DNA of 64,000 bases from Bacteroidota bacterium (GCA_022564295.1 JADFLR010000016.1:19789-83788), one strand, 5' to 3'. Shown: positions 1 through 9,763, numbered from the stretch's first letter. Notes: generated from the letters alone by a model not told the origin. Made by a program: numbers and translations.

Positions 1-72
1 AAACATAAGATTGAAATCTCACAAGTAAATGGGGCTATTTTAAAGTTTTTCGGAGTGGAAACCCCCACCTAA
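1..72 (+). CDS. C-terminal tail of an unidentified gene cut by the left window edge
   Basis: An open frame from the first base of the window runs 23 codons and stops with TAA at 70-72; it ends in the residues FFGVETPT. It is convergent with the T9SS gene that ends 41 bp away. Only the tail is present, so no function can be given. It may be a chance open frame, because 23 codons is short. Confidence 0.3.
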   Translation, partial: KHKIEISQVNGAILKFFGVETPT

Positions 73-113
73 TTAAAGACAGAGGCTTAGTAAAGGTTAT
101 ACTTTGTTTAAGT

Positions 114-2207
114 TTATTTCATCAACACCATCTTCTTAGTCTCAATAAAATTTCCTGCTTGAAGTTTATAGAAGTATATGCCGCTTGGTAAAGCAGTCGC
201 ATTAAACTCTATCTCGTAGAATCCTGCATCTACTTGTCCACTAACTAACAAGTTTACCTCTTCACCAACTAAATTGTAAACAGAAAGTTTAACAAAACCA
301 TTCTCAGGAACGCTGTATTTAATAAGTGTAGAAGGATTAAATGGATTTGGATAATTCTGTTCCAGAACAAATGTTAACGGACCATTAACTTCAACTTCAA
401 TTTCATCTGAGTATTCGTATGTACCAAGAAAATCAATTTGCTTTAATCTGTAATGGTAGATTCCGGTGCCAACAGTATTATCTACATAAGAATACTCCTG
501 TGGTTCAGTTGTAGTTCCATAACCTTCAACATAGCCAATTGTGATAAATTGGCCTTCTTTACTCCTTCTTTCTATTTCAAACATCTGGTTGTTGATTTCT
601 GTGGCTGTGGTCCAGTTCAATAAAACATTTCCTTCAGCATTTACGCTTGCTGTAAATGATGATAATTCAACTGGGATAACTGTACCATTATCAACATCTA
701 TAAAATAAGGGCTGCTAGTAGTAAAACTATTCGGCCCATCCGGCGGTGAGAATATTCTGAATGCTTCAAAAGAGGAATTTACAACCATTACATTACCTGC
801 AGCATCAACATTTACATCATGAAAGTTTCTACCTCCTCCACCAATAAGATTTGTAATAACTCCTCCGACTACAGATTCTGCAGATGCAAAATCGCCCATC
901 CAGGCTCCGTCACTCATCCTGTATATAATAACATTGTGTAACGGTCGTGGTGTATTCCTACGACCTACATAAAGATATCCCGCTGCCTCGTTCATTCCAA
1001 GCCCATTAAAATTAGTTGCACGAGCATCCGCGTTTGCAAGGGAATCCGAATGTTCAGGCGCATCATTTAATCCTATATGCCATACTTCAGTTGCAGGTAA
1101 GGATGATACATCCCACTTGCTTAGACCGTATAAATTATCCATTATTGCTAAAGCAGCGTAAGATTGCTGTACTACATAAAGGAAGCCTTCAGAATCCATT
1201 TCTATACGGAATGAATTTTTCATTACTGATGAGGGGATAACTACTTCACCGGGTCCCGTGAATAAACCACCGGCATCACCAAGAGCATATCTCTTTACAT
1301 GAGAAGTGTCAAATCCATCACTATCAGTCGCGCTGTCATTATCCGAACCTGTTCTTACACTTGTTTGCTCAACTGTATAAAGCCATCGGTCAGCCCCCAG
1401 CCCAATAACTAATGCGTCGGATATACTATTATGGTTCGACTGGTCATTAAAATCCAATATGGTTTCTACACTACTGATAGACCATAATCCATCGCCAACA
1501 GCTAATCCACCGTGCTTAACATCATCACGGTTGCTTGGAAGTACAAAACAGTATACTCTATCGTCTGGACCTATTGTAACTCCCCAGGGAGAGCCTCGGT
1601 CAGTTGCATAATCACCCCACGGAATTACAGAATTTCCTTCTGCATAAGCTATATTTTGCTGGCCTCCTAAATAACGTCCAAAGGAATCGTGCAAATACAA
1701 ACCTTTTATAGTGTTCTTAGCACCTGGATTTCCCGAAGTACCGCCGTAACGTTCTGTGACATAAGCCATACCAAAATAAAGACTACCATTGTTTCTGTTG
1801 CCAATTACCCCGGCTGAACTCCAATACCAGCTATCCGGACCTGTTTCATAGCTGATTAATTCAAATCCGTCTGAACCAACATCATCACCTGCCTCTATGG
1901 TAATTGACCAAACACCACTGGTAGCTGTTCCGCCCCCATCCAAAGACCCATCCCAATTTACATCGTTAAAGCCAACGTTTACACCATTACCTGTTGTTAT
2001 CATAATAGTCTTAACACCAGGTCCACCAACCTCTGCAATAGTAATTATCACCCAGGATGCGGGTTGATTGAGGACATATGTAATATTTGCTGGGAAATTC
2101 CCATCAAATGTGGCTCTTATATTTGACGCAAATACATTTGCTTTAATGTTTGTTCCGCAAAATAAAATCAGGGTGCCTAAAAATAGAAAGAATATAAATT
2201 TTTTCAT
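114..2207 (-). CDS. T9SS-secreted protein with C-terminal sorting domain
   Basis: This is a 697-residue secreted protein of unknown substrate. An N-terminal signal peptide (MKKFIFF followed by a hydrophobic stretch to about residue 24) should send it through Sec. The last ~85 residues form a type A type IX secretion sorting domain: EQNYPNPFNPST, then VYNLVGEEV, then SGIYFYKLQAG and a closing ETKKMVLMK. Known members are moved across the outer membrane by the T9SS and are anchored or released. The middle part (about 130-520) has spaced glycine/tryptophan-rich segments suggesting a beta-propeller or LVIVD-like repeat fold, but I do not recognise a catalytic motif. A fibronectin-III-like stretch with VELSSFTASV and LNWTTATEINN precedes the tail, as is common in this group. 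No neighbour suggests a substrate. Confidence 0.85.
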   Translation of the reverse strand: MKKFIFFLFLGTLILFCGTNIKANVFASNIRATFDGNFPANITYVLNQPASWVIITIAEVGGPGVKTIMITTGNGVNVGFNDVNWDGSLDGGGTATSGVWSITIEAGDDVGSDGFELISYETGPDSWYWSSAGVIGNRNNGSLYFGMAYVTERYGGTSGNPGAKNTIKGLYLHDSFGRYLGGQQNIAYAEGNSVIPWGDYATDRGSPWGVTIGPDDRVYCFVLPSNRDDVKHGGLAVGDGLWSISSVETILDFNDQSNHNSISDALVIGLGADRWLYTVEQTSVRTGSDNDSATDSDGFDTSHVKRYALGDAGGLFTGPGEVVIPSSVMKNSFRIEMDSEGFLYVVQQSYAALAIMDNLYGLSKWDVSSLPATEVWHIGLNDAPEHSDSLANADARATNFNGLGMNEAAGYLYVGRRNTPRPLHNVIIYRMSDGAWMGDFASAESVVGGVITNLIGGGGRNFHDVNVDAAGNVMVVNSSFEAFRIFSPPDGPNSFTTSSPYFIDVDNGTVIPVELSSFTASVNAEGNVLLNWTTATEINNQMFEIERRSKEGQFITIGYVEGYGTTTEPQEYSYVDNTVGTGIYHYRLKQIDFLGTYEYSDEIEVEVNGPLTFVLEQNYPNPFNPSTLIKYSVPENGFVKLSVYNLVGEEVNLLVSGQVDAGFYEIEFNATALPSGIYFYKLQAGNFIETKKMVLMK

Positions 2208-2344
2208 TATTTATTACTCCTATATTTAATTGTGTATTTAATTTTCACTAAAGGGAAATTATGAAGCACGGCACTTATCCCTTTAATGACTTATGCTATA
2301 CCCCACGCCTTGGGGGAAATGAATAAACTCGTTAAAACAAAATC

Positions 2345-2518
2345 TCATAATACAACTTTCCGCAAATTGTAGAGTTCAGATTTATTTAACACTTGAATCT
2401 GAAATAATGTAATGATTTCAAACACAAAAGGACAAATGCTGAAATTGTTGTATGAGTAACATCCGACTAAATTCAGTAATGCAACAACAAGTATGCTGGG
2501 GATTAGTTCTTTATACAT
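2345..2518 (-). CDS. Small lipoprotein, possibly truncated
   Basis: A 57-codon frame starts with ATG at 2516-2518, preceded by a strong AGGAGG sequence (2523-2529 on the minus strand). The product begins with a hydrophobic leader and a lipobox-like LNLVGC, so cysteine 20 would be lipidated after cleavage by signal peptidase II. The rest, about 37 residues, matches no domain I recognise. Ignavibacterial genomes often carry longer lipoproteins with a similar 'NLxGCYSY' start, so this may be the 5' part of a decayed gene. The good ribosome site and lipobox favour a real translation start. Confidence 0.5.
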   Translation of the reverse strand: MYKELIPSILVVALLNLVGCYSYNNFSICPFVFEIITLFQIQVLNKSELYNLRKVVL

Positions 2519-2847
2519 TGAATCCTCCTATTTAATCTTTTTTAATTTATTACTTTTATTTCAGGACAGCATTCTCAATTCTGTTAGGAAGAAATTTAGA
2601 GGTTTTACTAATGTGAGTTGTCAGTAAGATGTCAGAGAATTCTAAAAAAATAATATGGAATGGATGCGCACTTCACATCAACAACCCACACCCTCTGCTT
2701 TAGGGGTATATGGGAGTCACTTTTGGTAAGAATTTTCATTTCTCACAACTACGGCAGCAATATACCCTGTAAGAGAAATATTATAGTTGCAAACCTTACT
2801 AAATTCATTGGGATTCAGAGTTTAGCTGAACTGCGTTTCAATTCAGT
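2519..2847. other. Intergenic region, 329 bp
   Basis: It holds the ribosome binding site of the small lipoprotein and presumably its promoter. A 63-codon plus-strand frame (2660-2851) lies here but has no recognisable signal or domain. I see no RNA gene and no repeat shared with the rest of the window. Confidence 0.4.
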
Positions 2848-4398
2848 TTAACCTACATTAAGCTTTGCCTCTTCTTTATACTGGTAAATATTTTTGTTTT
2901 TATTTTTTACGGTTTGTTTAATATATAAGTATGTCTGGTGCATCTGGTGGATCATTATCCCATAAAATACAGCTTTGTCTAGATTTTTACGGCTATTTAA
3001 AATCGACCAGAAAATCAATTTCCAAAAGATTTTGCGGTACTTGTCTTTGATCCCTAACACGTATAGAATCCGAAAAACCATCCTGATATCTTTGAATCCA
3101 TATTTTGGGGATATTTTAACATTTGTTTTTGGAAATTGGTAAGTGTTAAAAAAATTAATAATTCGCTGGTAAGACTTTTCCGGATCATAAATATTTGTAA
3201 TTACTTCGATAAACCCATCGTACAATGATTTTTCATCCATGATCGGAACGATGTTTGTGTCTCCTTCCAAGAAGGCAATCTGCTTGCTCAAACGACCTTC
3301 TCTCATCATCCGGGCAAATAATTCAGTACCGGGAGGGGCTTTCAAAATATTGACAATGGGTAATGGAATACCGCTATCCTGAATAAAATCTATCTGTCGT
3401 TGAAATATTGATTGTGTATCTGTATCAAATCCAACGATGAAGCCTGCTGAAATAATAAAACCTGCAGCATGGAGCTTACGGATGTCCTCTAGTTGATCAC
3501 GCTTCAGGTTTTGATTTTTCATGGATGCTAACAGGCCCTCTTCGTCCGGTGTTTCTATACCGATAAATATATGTCGGAAGCCGGCTTCAATCAGTAAATT
3601 CATCAATGCTTCATCGTCCACCAAATTTATAGTAAGCTGGGTAGCAAAATAGAAGCCAGGTTTTTTCTTTTTCCGCCACTCGATCAAAGAAGGCAGCAGT
3701 TCATCTTTTAGTATCTTTTTATTGCCTATCAGATTATCATCAGCAAATAAGACCAACTGGACATTGCTGTTCCGGTCAATTGCTTCTAACTCTCTGATGA
3801 TCTGGTTACTATTTTTAGTGCGGGGCCTTCGTCCAAAAAGAGCAGTTACATCACAGAAGTCACACATGTAAGGACATCCCCGGGAATATTGAATGATTGC
3901 GTAAATGTAGTCGTCCATATTCACCAATTCAAAGAATGGTAAAGGTGATTCAGTAACATCTGCAAATTCAGTTGTTTGGTAAACTGGATTTGGGGCACCC
4001 TGTTTTAAATCTTCCAGAAATAAAGGAAGGGTGATCTCAGCTTCATTCAACACAAAATGATCGATGTCTGGAAAGCGTTCATGCTCTTGTGTAAAAAGTG
4101 TGCCGCCGGCAACGATCTTAACACCTACTTGTTTGCATTTTTCAACAATCTCTCTTACGGACTCTTCTTGTACATTCATAGCAGAGAGGAAAACGTAGTC
4201 TGCCCATTCCAACTCCTTCGTATTTAAATCATTTACATTCAGGTCTACTATTTTTTTTGACCACTCCTCAGGTAATAGCGAAGCAATTGTTAATAGGCCC
4301 AACGGCGGATAGGCTGCTCTTTTACCAATCACATGTATAAAATGCTTCATCGCATAGAACGTGTCCGGCATTTTAGGATATATTAAGAGTATGTTCAT
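2848..4398 (-). CDS. B12-binding domain radical SAM protein (DUF4070 class)
   Basis: This is a 516-residue cobalamin-dependent radical SAM enzyme, probably a methylase. Residues 1-130 look like a cobalamin-binding Rossmann domain (MNILLIYPKMPD at the start). The radical SAM core carries the cluster motif CxxxCxxC as C175, C179 and C182 (RGCPYMCDFC), followed by FADDNL and HIFIGIETPDEEGL strands typical of the core. The C-terminal third resembles the DUF4070 region of HpnP-like hopanoid methylases. It stands alone on the minus strand with no hopanoid or lipid genes beside it, so the substrate cannot be inferred. Confidence 0.8.
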   Translation of the reverse strand: MNILLIYPKMPDTFYAMKHFIHVIGKRAAYPPLGLLTIASLLPEEWSKKIVDLNVNDLNTKELEWADYVFLSAMNVQEESVREIVEKCKQVGVKIVAGGTLFTQEHERFPDIDHFVLNEAEITLPLFLEDLKQGAPNPVYQTTEFADVTESPLPFFELVNMDDYIYAIIQYSRGCPYMCDFCDVTALFGRRPRTKNSNQIIRELEAIDRNSNVQLVLFADDNLIGNKKILKDELLPSLIEWRKKKKPGFYFATQLTINLVDDEALMNLLIEAGFRHIFIGIETPDEEGLLASMKNQNLKRDQLEDIRKLHAAGFIISAGFIVGFDTDTQSIFQRQIDFIQDSGIPLPIVNILKAPPGTELFARMMREGRLSKQIAFLEGDTNIVPIMDEKSLYDGFIEVITNIYDPEKSYQRIINFFNTYQFPKTNVKISPKYGFKDIRMVFRILYVLGIKDKYRKIFWKLIFWSILNSRKNLDKAVFYGIMIHQMHQTYLYIKQTVKNKNKNIYQYKEEAKLNVG

Positions 4399-4445
4399 TA
4401 TTTATTCTAGGTTTTGCTGAAGTATCATAATTATTGGATGTAAAT

Positions 4446-5201
4446 TTAATTGTATTGTTTAATCTTTTCTTTGTTCCGTACATAAATTAACTTAAATCGT
4501 CCCTTTGTACTTTCACGTTGTTCAATTTCAAATTTATTAATTGAATTAATTAGCGGAGTTAACTTTTGGAAGCCATAGTTTCTGGAATCAAAATTTGGCT
4601 GCTTTTTCTGTAAAAGATTTCCAACATCTCCCAGAAAAGCCCAGCCATCATCATCTGCCAAATCGGATATAGTAGAAGAAATCAGTTTAATCACCTTTGG
4701 AGTTATTTTATCGATATTGCTCTTTTGTGAGGACTTGCTCTCAGTCAATTCCGATTCACTTCCCTCAGATTGGTATTTAAGAATTTCAATATAAATGAAT
4801 TTATCACAGGCAACGATAAACGAATCCGGTGTTTTCTTCTCGCCAATTCCAAATACTTGCATTCCGGCTTCCCGAAGCCTTGTGGCTAAACGTGTAAAAT
4901 CACTGTCGCTGGAAACCAGGCAAAAACCATTTACTTTTTCTGAATATAGAATATCCATTGCATCAATGATCATTGCGGAATCAGTAGCATTTTTTCCCGT
5001 TGTATATCCATATTGCTGAATTGGTGTTATAGCATTTTCCAGAAGAATGTTCTTCCACTTTGATAGATGAGGTTTTGTCCAGTCTCCATAAATTCTTTTT
5101 ATTGTAGGATTGCCATACTTAGCAATTTCTTCCATCATCTCTTTCACATAAGCAGAAGGTATATTATCACCGTCTATTAATACTGCGAGTTTTAAATCCA
5201 T
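4446..5201 (-). CDS. NYN domain protein with C-terminal OST-HTH/LOTUS-like domain
   Basis: A 251-residue protein. The N-terminal half is a NYN (PIN-like, LabA/DUF88) domain: LAVLIDGDN near residue 5, the central NATDSAMIIDAMD, and LVSSDSDFTRL give the expected set of acidic metal-binding residues. These domains are RNA nucleases or RNA-binding relatives. Residues ~165-245 (ITPKVIKLISSTISDL to RFKLIYVR) look like an OST-HTH/LOTUS winged helix, an RNA-binding domain. This NYN plus OST-HTH layout is known in bacteria, but cellular targets are mostly undefined. It follows the DUF1801 gene by 64 bp. Confidence 0.8.
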   Translation of the reverse strand: MDLKLAVLIDGDNIPSAYVKEMMEEIAKYGNPTIKRIYGDWTKPHLSKWKNILLENAITPIQQYGYTTGKNATDSAMIIDAMDILYSEKVNGFCLVSSDSDFTRLATRLREAGMQVFGIGEKKTPDSFIVACDKFIYIEILKYQSEGSESELTESKSSQKSNIDKITPKVIKLISSTISDLADDDGWAFLGDVGNLLQKKQPNFDSRNYGFQKLTPLINSINKFEIEQRESTKGRFKLIYVRNKEKIKQYN

Positions 5202-5265
5202 AAAATTTACCTAACATTCTTTCTATACAATATACCAACAAAACAATAGATTTAATTAGACGTTT

Positions 5266-5700
5266 TCATTCAATTTTCTTTTGTGATTTTTTATATACAT
5301 CAATTAATTCATCAACTGAATGAAGAGTTACAACTTTTGGAATTATATCCAGGGGTAAGTTTTCTAAATTTTTAAACCAAATACATGATTTGCCAGTATC
5401 AAGTTTTTTCCCTGAAGCTTTATATTCTTTGATGAACCATTCGGGTATTGGTTCATAACAATTTAAATATAAAGCCATATAATTTTTTTGGGAAGCAATA
5501 GATATGTAAGCGATTGGTTGACCATTTATAGAAAACTTTTCCAATGGTACAATAAAACTAATCGCCCCGTACTGAACAGTTTCTTTATAGCCTTTTGGTA
5601 AATTATCCAAAATAATTTTTCGTAAAGAAGAAATTACTATTTTCCTATCATCACTTATTTGGCTGAGGTTCTCTTCTATAGAATTCGCTTTTATTCTCAT
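5266..5700 (-). CDS. DUF1801 family protein
   Basis: 144 residues matching the DUF1801 (YdhG-like) pattern: an N-terminal helix with ISSLRKIILDNLPKGYKE, then VQYGAISF, YISIASQKNYMALYLN and a C-terminal KSCIWFKNLENLPL stretch. The family is a small alpha/beta fold of unknown biochemical role, often cytoplasmic and single-copy near stress or housekeeping genes. No signal peptide is present. An ATG start is used, followed by MRIKANSIEEN. Confidence 0.75.
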   Translation of the reverse strand: MRIKANSIEENLSQISDDRKIVISSLRKIILDNLPKGYKETVQYGAISFIVPLEKFSINGQPIAYISIASQKNYMALYLNCYEPIPEWFIKEYKASGKKLDTGKSCIWFKNLENLPLDIIPKVVTLHSVDELIDVYKKSQKKIE

Positions 5701-5792
5701 TTTATTACTATTGATTAGAATTTTATTGTAGTAATGATAAATTAAACTTCCAAAGATAACTTGAAAAGAAAAAAGTTATTGCTTAGGGATAA

Positions 5793-5877
5793 TATAACGT
5801 TTGAACTAACCGGCGCCGGCACTGCCGACATTGAAACCCATAGAGCGTTCTAGCGTCCGGTTGATTTGCTTGTTATA
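5793..5877 (-). other. attC-like imperfect palindrome
   Basis: An 85-bp element whose ends are TATAAC (5793-5798) and GTTATA (5872-5877) and whose inner arms are AACCGG (5808-5813) and CCGGTT (5857-5862). This is the R-L...L-R arrangement of integron attC recombination sites, and the length lies in the attC range. It sits just past the stop codon of the AbiH-like gene read on the minus strand, where a gene cassette carries its attC. No integron integrase is visible in the window, so the identification is by structure only. Confidence 0.45.
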
Positions 5878-5885
5878 AAGCCATG

Positions 5886-6758
5886 CTAATTAAAATATAT
5901 TTCTTTAGAATCAACATATTCTACAATAGACCAAAAATCAGTAAGAGAAAATAATTCTCTATAGTATTCCAATTCATCTTTTCTATAATAGCTTATGGTA
6001 ATTTTCATAATCTGGTTTTCATCTATCATTTTTTTTAAAATTAAGAGAATATGTCCATCAACACTCTTAACTGAATACCAGTTTTCGTATTGTGGGTATT
6101 TCTTTTGAAAATCAGCAGTGATAATTTCAGTTTTAGAAAAAGAAAGTTCAAATATTAATAAATGACCAAGATATAATTTGTTATCAAAGAAAAAGTCTAA
6201 ATCATAAAATTTTTGTGATAATTTTGAAAAATCTTGAATTCTCTTTGCCTTTTCAAATCCATTTGAACCAAATAGATATGAATATTCGAATTCCTTTTCA
6301 TTTTCAAGCGGTATTATGAGTTCATCAATATTATCAAGAGGGATTATAAATCTTCCGTGTATGTGTTTTGGTTTCAAAGTTTCATCTAAAATTGAATCAA
6401 AGTTGGTTGTATAAATTTTCGATTTGTCTGAAATACCATTAATGATATTTTCACCTATCTGATTTAATTTATTAGCGATATACAGTTTTGATAGGATTTC
6501 TTTATGAATCAAGTGATACCAATAATTGTAGAGCATATAAATGTACATATCCGCTATTTTCGGAATCTTATTATTTTCATCAAAGATATTTTTGCTTACC
6601 CAGCGTTCGAAACCATACTTTAAGATATTATTGATTTCTGATTTAAGATAGTTACGTGCTTCCTCGTGTCCTTCATTTGTTTCATTATTTAAGTCAAAAT
6701 ATCTGTTGAAATCTTTAAGAATATGCTGGTGTTTTTCAGCATATATGAAATCTTCCAA
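5886..6758 (-). CDS. AbiH-like / SIR2-like abortive infection protein, N-terminus probably lost
   Basis: 290 codons from a TTG start. The sequence has YTTNFDSILDE (TTNFD at 117-121) and HIHGRF (HIHG at 132-135), the pair of motifs seen in AbiH and SIR2-like phage-defence proteins. Family members usually begin with a GNGFDL-type nucleotide-binding motif; here it is absent. Reading upstream in the same frame gives FIVIDNN followed by TGA at 6801-6803, where that motif would be expected, so the gene may be a 5'-decayed pseudogene. Its 3' end abuts the attC-like palindrome. A 14-bp sequence (ATTTGCTTGTTATA) lies on both sides, at 5864-5877 and 6944-6957. Confidence 0.5.
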   Translation of the reverse strand: MEDFIYAEKHQHILKDFNRYFDLNNETNEGHEEARNYLKSEINNILKYGFERWVSKNIFDENNKIPKIADMYIYMLYNYWYHLIHKEILSKLYIANKLNQIGENIINGISDKSKIYTTNFDSILDETLKPKHIHGRFIIPLDNIDELIIPLENEKEFEYSYLFGSNGFEKAKRIQDFSKLSQKFYDLDFFFDNKLYLGHLLIFELSFSKTEIITADFQKKYPQYENWYSVKSVDGHILLILKKMIDENQIMKITISYYRKDELEYYRELFSLTDFWSIVEYVDSKEIYFN

Positions 6759-7010
6759 AAAAGAATTTATTGAAAAATATTTTTTTGTGAGCGTACTGAA
6801 TCAATTATTGTCAATTACTATAAATTTCCAAGAAAATTATTCTCAATGGTAAATCTTTTCTAATAATCAATTATTTGATAATAATATATTTTACGACATC
6901 TTCGCTGTAATTATGGATATAGCAGATTAATAATAAAGTAAATATTTGCTTGTTATAATTCGTTTTTATTCTTAGTTTTCTTTTCATTCATTCATTATGG
7001 AGAGGACAAT

Positions 7011-9722
7011 ATGCAAAAAAGGCTAATACTTTGTTTGCTTGTATCCGGTCTGTTATTATCTTCCTCGCTTTTCGCTCAGGAGAAGGGAACGATTACAGGA
7101 ACAGTTACGGATGCTACAACTGGGGAAGCTTTAATTGGGGCAAACATAATTGTTGTTGGATCAACAACCGGCTTTACAACCGGACTTGATGGTACCTACA
7201 AACACAATCTGGTTGCAGGAACTTATACTCTTCGTGCCGGCTACCTCGGTTATGAAGCAGTTGAAAAAAGGGTGACCATAAAATCGGGAGAAACCATAAG
7301 TGTTGATTTTCAGCTGATGCCAGCTCCACTTCAAATTGGGGAAGAGTTAATTATTCTTGGTTCCAGAACATTGAGGACAGTTACAGGAACTCCTGTCCCG
7401 GTAGATATTATTTCTTCAACCGAGATACAACAATCGGGTTATACGCAAATTGATCAGGTGCTTCAGAATCTCGCACCATCTTTCCATGCAGCCCCTCAAA
7501 CCATTTCAGACGGAACAGACCATATTAACCCTGCTCATTTAAGGGGATTAGGACCTGACCAGGTTTTGGTTCTTGTAAACGGTAAACGACGGCATAAAAG
7601 TGCACTTATTCATGTTAATGGAACAGTTGGACGCGGAACAGTAGGAACTGATCTTAACTCAATCCCACTTTCAGCTGTTGAAAGAATCGAAATTTTGCGT
7701 GACGGTGCTTCATCACAATATGGTTCTGATGCTATTGCAGGTGTAATAAATATTGTACTGAAGTCATCCAGCAAATTTACTGCTGACATTCAGGGGGGAG
7801 TTACCGGAGAAAGCGATGGGGAACAAGTTAAAACTTCAATCAGCTACGGTACAGATATTGGCGACGATGGGTATTTTGTTATTACCGGTGAATTTCTTGA
7901 TAGAGCAAGAACTAATCGTTCCGGTACATGGACAGGTGATATATTTCTCGGTATTGATGGAAAAGAAGCAACTGATGCAGAACTTAGTTCGCGCGGTCTC
8001 ACCCGGGATGATTTCTCAATGAAAACAGGACAGAGTGATGCGGTTTTTGGCTTGGCGTTTTACAACACTTCTGTTCCTTTAAACGGTGGGTTTGAGTTTT
8101 ATTCTTTCGGAGGTCTCGCTCATAGAAAGGGTGAAGCAACCGGATTTTTCAGACTTCCAAATTCGGAAGCGAGAGTTGTACCTGAAATATATCCCAACGG
8201 GTTTTTACCTCAAATTCATACAGAAGTACAAGATATATCTTTTGCTAGTGGTTTAAGAGGAAATTTGAATGGATGGGATTTCGATTTTAGTGTAAGTTAC
8301 GGAACCAACTCATTTTTATTTAATATAGAAAATACAAATAATGCTTCTATAGGTACTGCAAGCCCGGTTTCATTTGATGCCGGAGAGCTTGGCTTTGGCA
8401 ATACTCTCGGTAATTTAGACATTGTAAAACTAATTGACACTAAGGGTAAATTGAAATCTCTATCTTTCATCATGGGTGGTGAGTTCAGAGTTGAAAATTA
8501 CTTTATTGAAGCCGGTGATGTAGCTTCCTGGCAATTGGGTAATGGCGGCGATGAGGCTGGAGTAGATTTTGACACTACTTCTTCGGGAGGCCCTAAAGAT
8601 CCCGGTTCACAAGTATTTGCTGGTTTCCAACCTGATAATGAAGTTGATCGCTTCAGAAATAGTGCTGGTGTTTATGCAGGACTTGAAATTGGAGTTTCCG
8701 ACAACTTCCTGGTAGATATTGGTGGAAGATTTGAAAACTATAGTGATTTTGGAAGTACTTTTAATGGTAAAATTGCCACACGAATTGGATTTGGCAAAAA
8801 GTTCGCTATACGAGGTGCTTTCAATACGGGGTTTAGAGCTCCTTCACTTCATCAGATATGGTTCAATAATGTTAGCATCCAGTTTGTTATTGACCCGCTA
8901 ACAGGTGAACTTGAACCAACGAGGGTTTTAACTTCTAATAATAAAAGTTCCGTTACAAAGGCATTCGGTATCCCTGACTTAAAGGATGAAACCTCTCTAA
9001 ACTTTAGTGCTGGCTTTATTACAACTCCTATCACTGGACTAAGTATTTCAGGTGATTTTTACTTTATTACAATTGATGACAGAATTGTTTTAACAAGTAG
9101 ATTCTCCGACAGTGACCCCACAGTTGCCGAATTGCTTGCGCCATTCAGTTCTCTGGGTGTTGGTGCTGCTCAGTTTTGGGCTAATGCTGTTAACACCGAA
9201 ACTAAAGGTGTTGATCTTATAATAGCATATAACACTATTGCTGGTGATGGAATATTGGCATTCAGTCTGGCTGGTAATATTACTGAAACTGAAGTTACAG
9301 AAGTTATTGTTCCTTCATCTCTTCTTGCAGGATTTGAAGAAACGATTTTCAATCGTGAAGAAAAAAACCGGTTGGAAGATGGATTGCCTCAGCAGAAGGG
9401 AAGCTTTAGTGTTGCCTATCGCGTAGATAGATTTAACGTTACTGCGCGTACCAATTACTTTGGTGAAATTGAATACAAACCTACAAATCCCGATAATGAC
9501 GAAACATTTTCTGCAAAGGTTCTTCTGGATCTGGACGTTGGATATGAAGTTATCCCGGGATTAAAAGTATCTGTTGGTGGTACTAATATCTTAAACACAT
9601 TCCCCGATGAACATCAACTAGCTGGGAATAGAAGTAATGAAAGATTCATTTACAGCCGAAGAGTTACTCAGTTTGGTATGAACGGTGGGTTCTACTATGG
9701 GCGCATAACATTAAGCTTATAA
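7011..9722 (+). CDS. TonB-dependent outer-membrane receptor with carboxypeptidase-regulatory-like front domain
   Basis: A 903-residue receptor. A signal peptide (MQKRLILCLLVSGLLLSSS to about residue 22) is followed by a carboxypeptidase-regulatory-like beta sandwich (GTITGTVTDATTGEALIGAN, about 27-105). A plug domain follows, with QIDQVLQNLAPSF, RGLGPDQVLVLVNGKRRH and VERIEILRDGASSQYGSDAI (to about 245). The remaining ~650 residues are a beta-barrel ending in ITLSL, a terminal hydrophobic/aromatic-type strand. Such proteins import large or scarce ligands using TonB energy; the ligand is not predictable here. A GGAGAGG ribosome site lies about 5 bp before the ATG, and a strong terminator follows, so it is monocistronic. 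Confidence 0.9.
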   Translation: MQKRLILCLLVSGLLLSSSLFAQEKGTITGTVTDATTGEALIGANIIVVGSTTGFTTGLDGTYKHNLVAGTYTLRAGYLGYEAVEKRVTIKSGETISVDFQLMPAPLQIGEELIILGSRTLRTVTGTPVPVDIISSTEIQQSGYTQIDQVLQNLAPSFHAAPQTISDGTDHINPAHLRGLGPDQVLVLVNGKRRHKSALIHVNGTVGRGTVGTDLNSIPLSAVERIEILRDGASSQYGSDAIAGVINIVLKSSSKFTADIQGGVTGESDGEQVKTSISYGTDIGDDGYFVITGEFLDRARTNRSGTWTGDIFLGIDGKEATDAELSSRGLTRDDFSMKTGQSDAVFGLAFYNTSVPLNGGFEFYSFGGLAHRKGEATGFFRLPNSEARVVPEIYPNGFLPQIHTEVQDISFASGLRGNLNGWDFDFSVSYGTNSFLFNIENTNNASIGTASPVSFDAGELGFGNTLGNLDIVKLIDTKGKLKSLSFIMGGEFRVENYFIEAGDVASWQLGNGGDEAGVDFDTTSSGGPKDPGSQVFAGFQPDNEVDRFRNSAGVYAGLEIGVSDNFLVDIGGRFENYSDFGSTFNGKIATRIGFGKKFAIRGAFNTGFRAPSLHQIWFNNVSIQFVIDPLTGELEPTRVLTSNNKSSVTKAFGIPDLKDETSLNFSAGFITTPITGLSISGDFYFITIDDRIVLTSRFSDSDPTVAELLAPFSSLGVGAAQFWANAVNTETKGVDLIIAYNTIAGDGILAFSLAGNITETEVTEVIVPSSLLAGFEETIFNREEKNRLEDGLPQQKGSFSVAYRVDRFNVTARTNYFGEIEYKPTNPDNDETFSAKVLLDLDVGYEVIPGLKVSVGGTNILNTFPDEHQLAGNRSNERFIYSRRVTQFGMNGGFYYGRITLSL

Positions 9723-9763
9723 AAGCTTAATCTTCTATATTTAGACTTAATTATGAATCATAG

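Noticed and set aside
2660..2851. 63-codon plus-strand frame
   Set aside because: No signal, domain or ribosome site; it lies opposite the presumed promoter of the small lipoprotein and its composition looks random.
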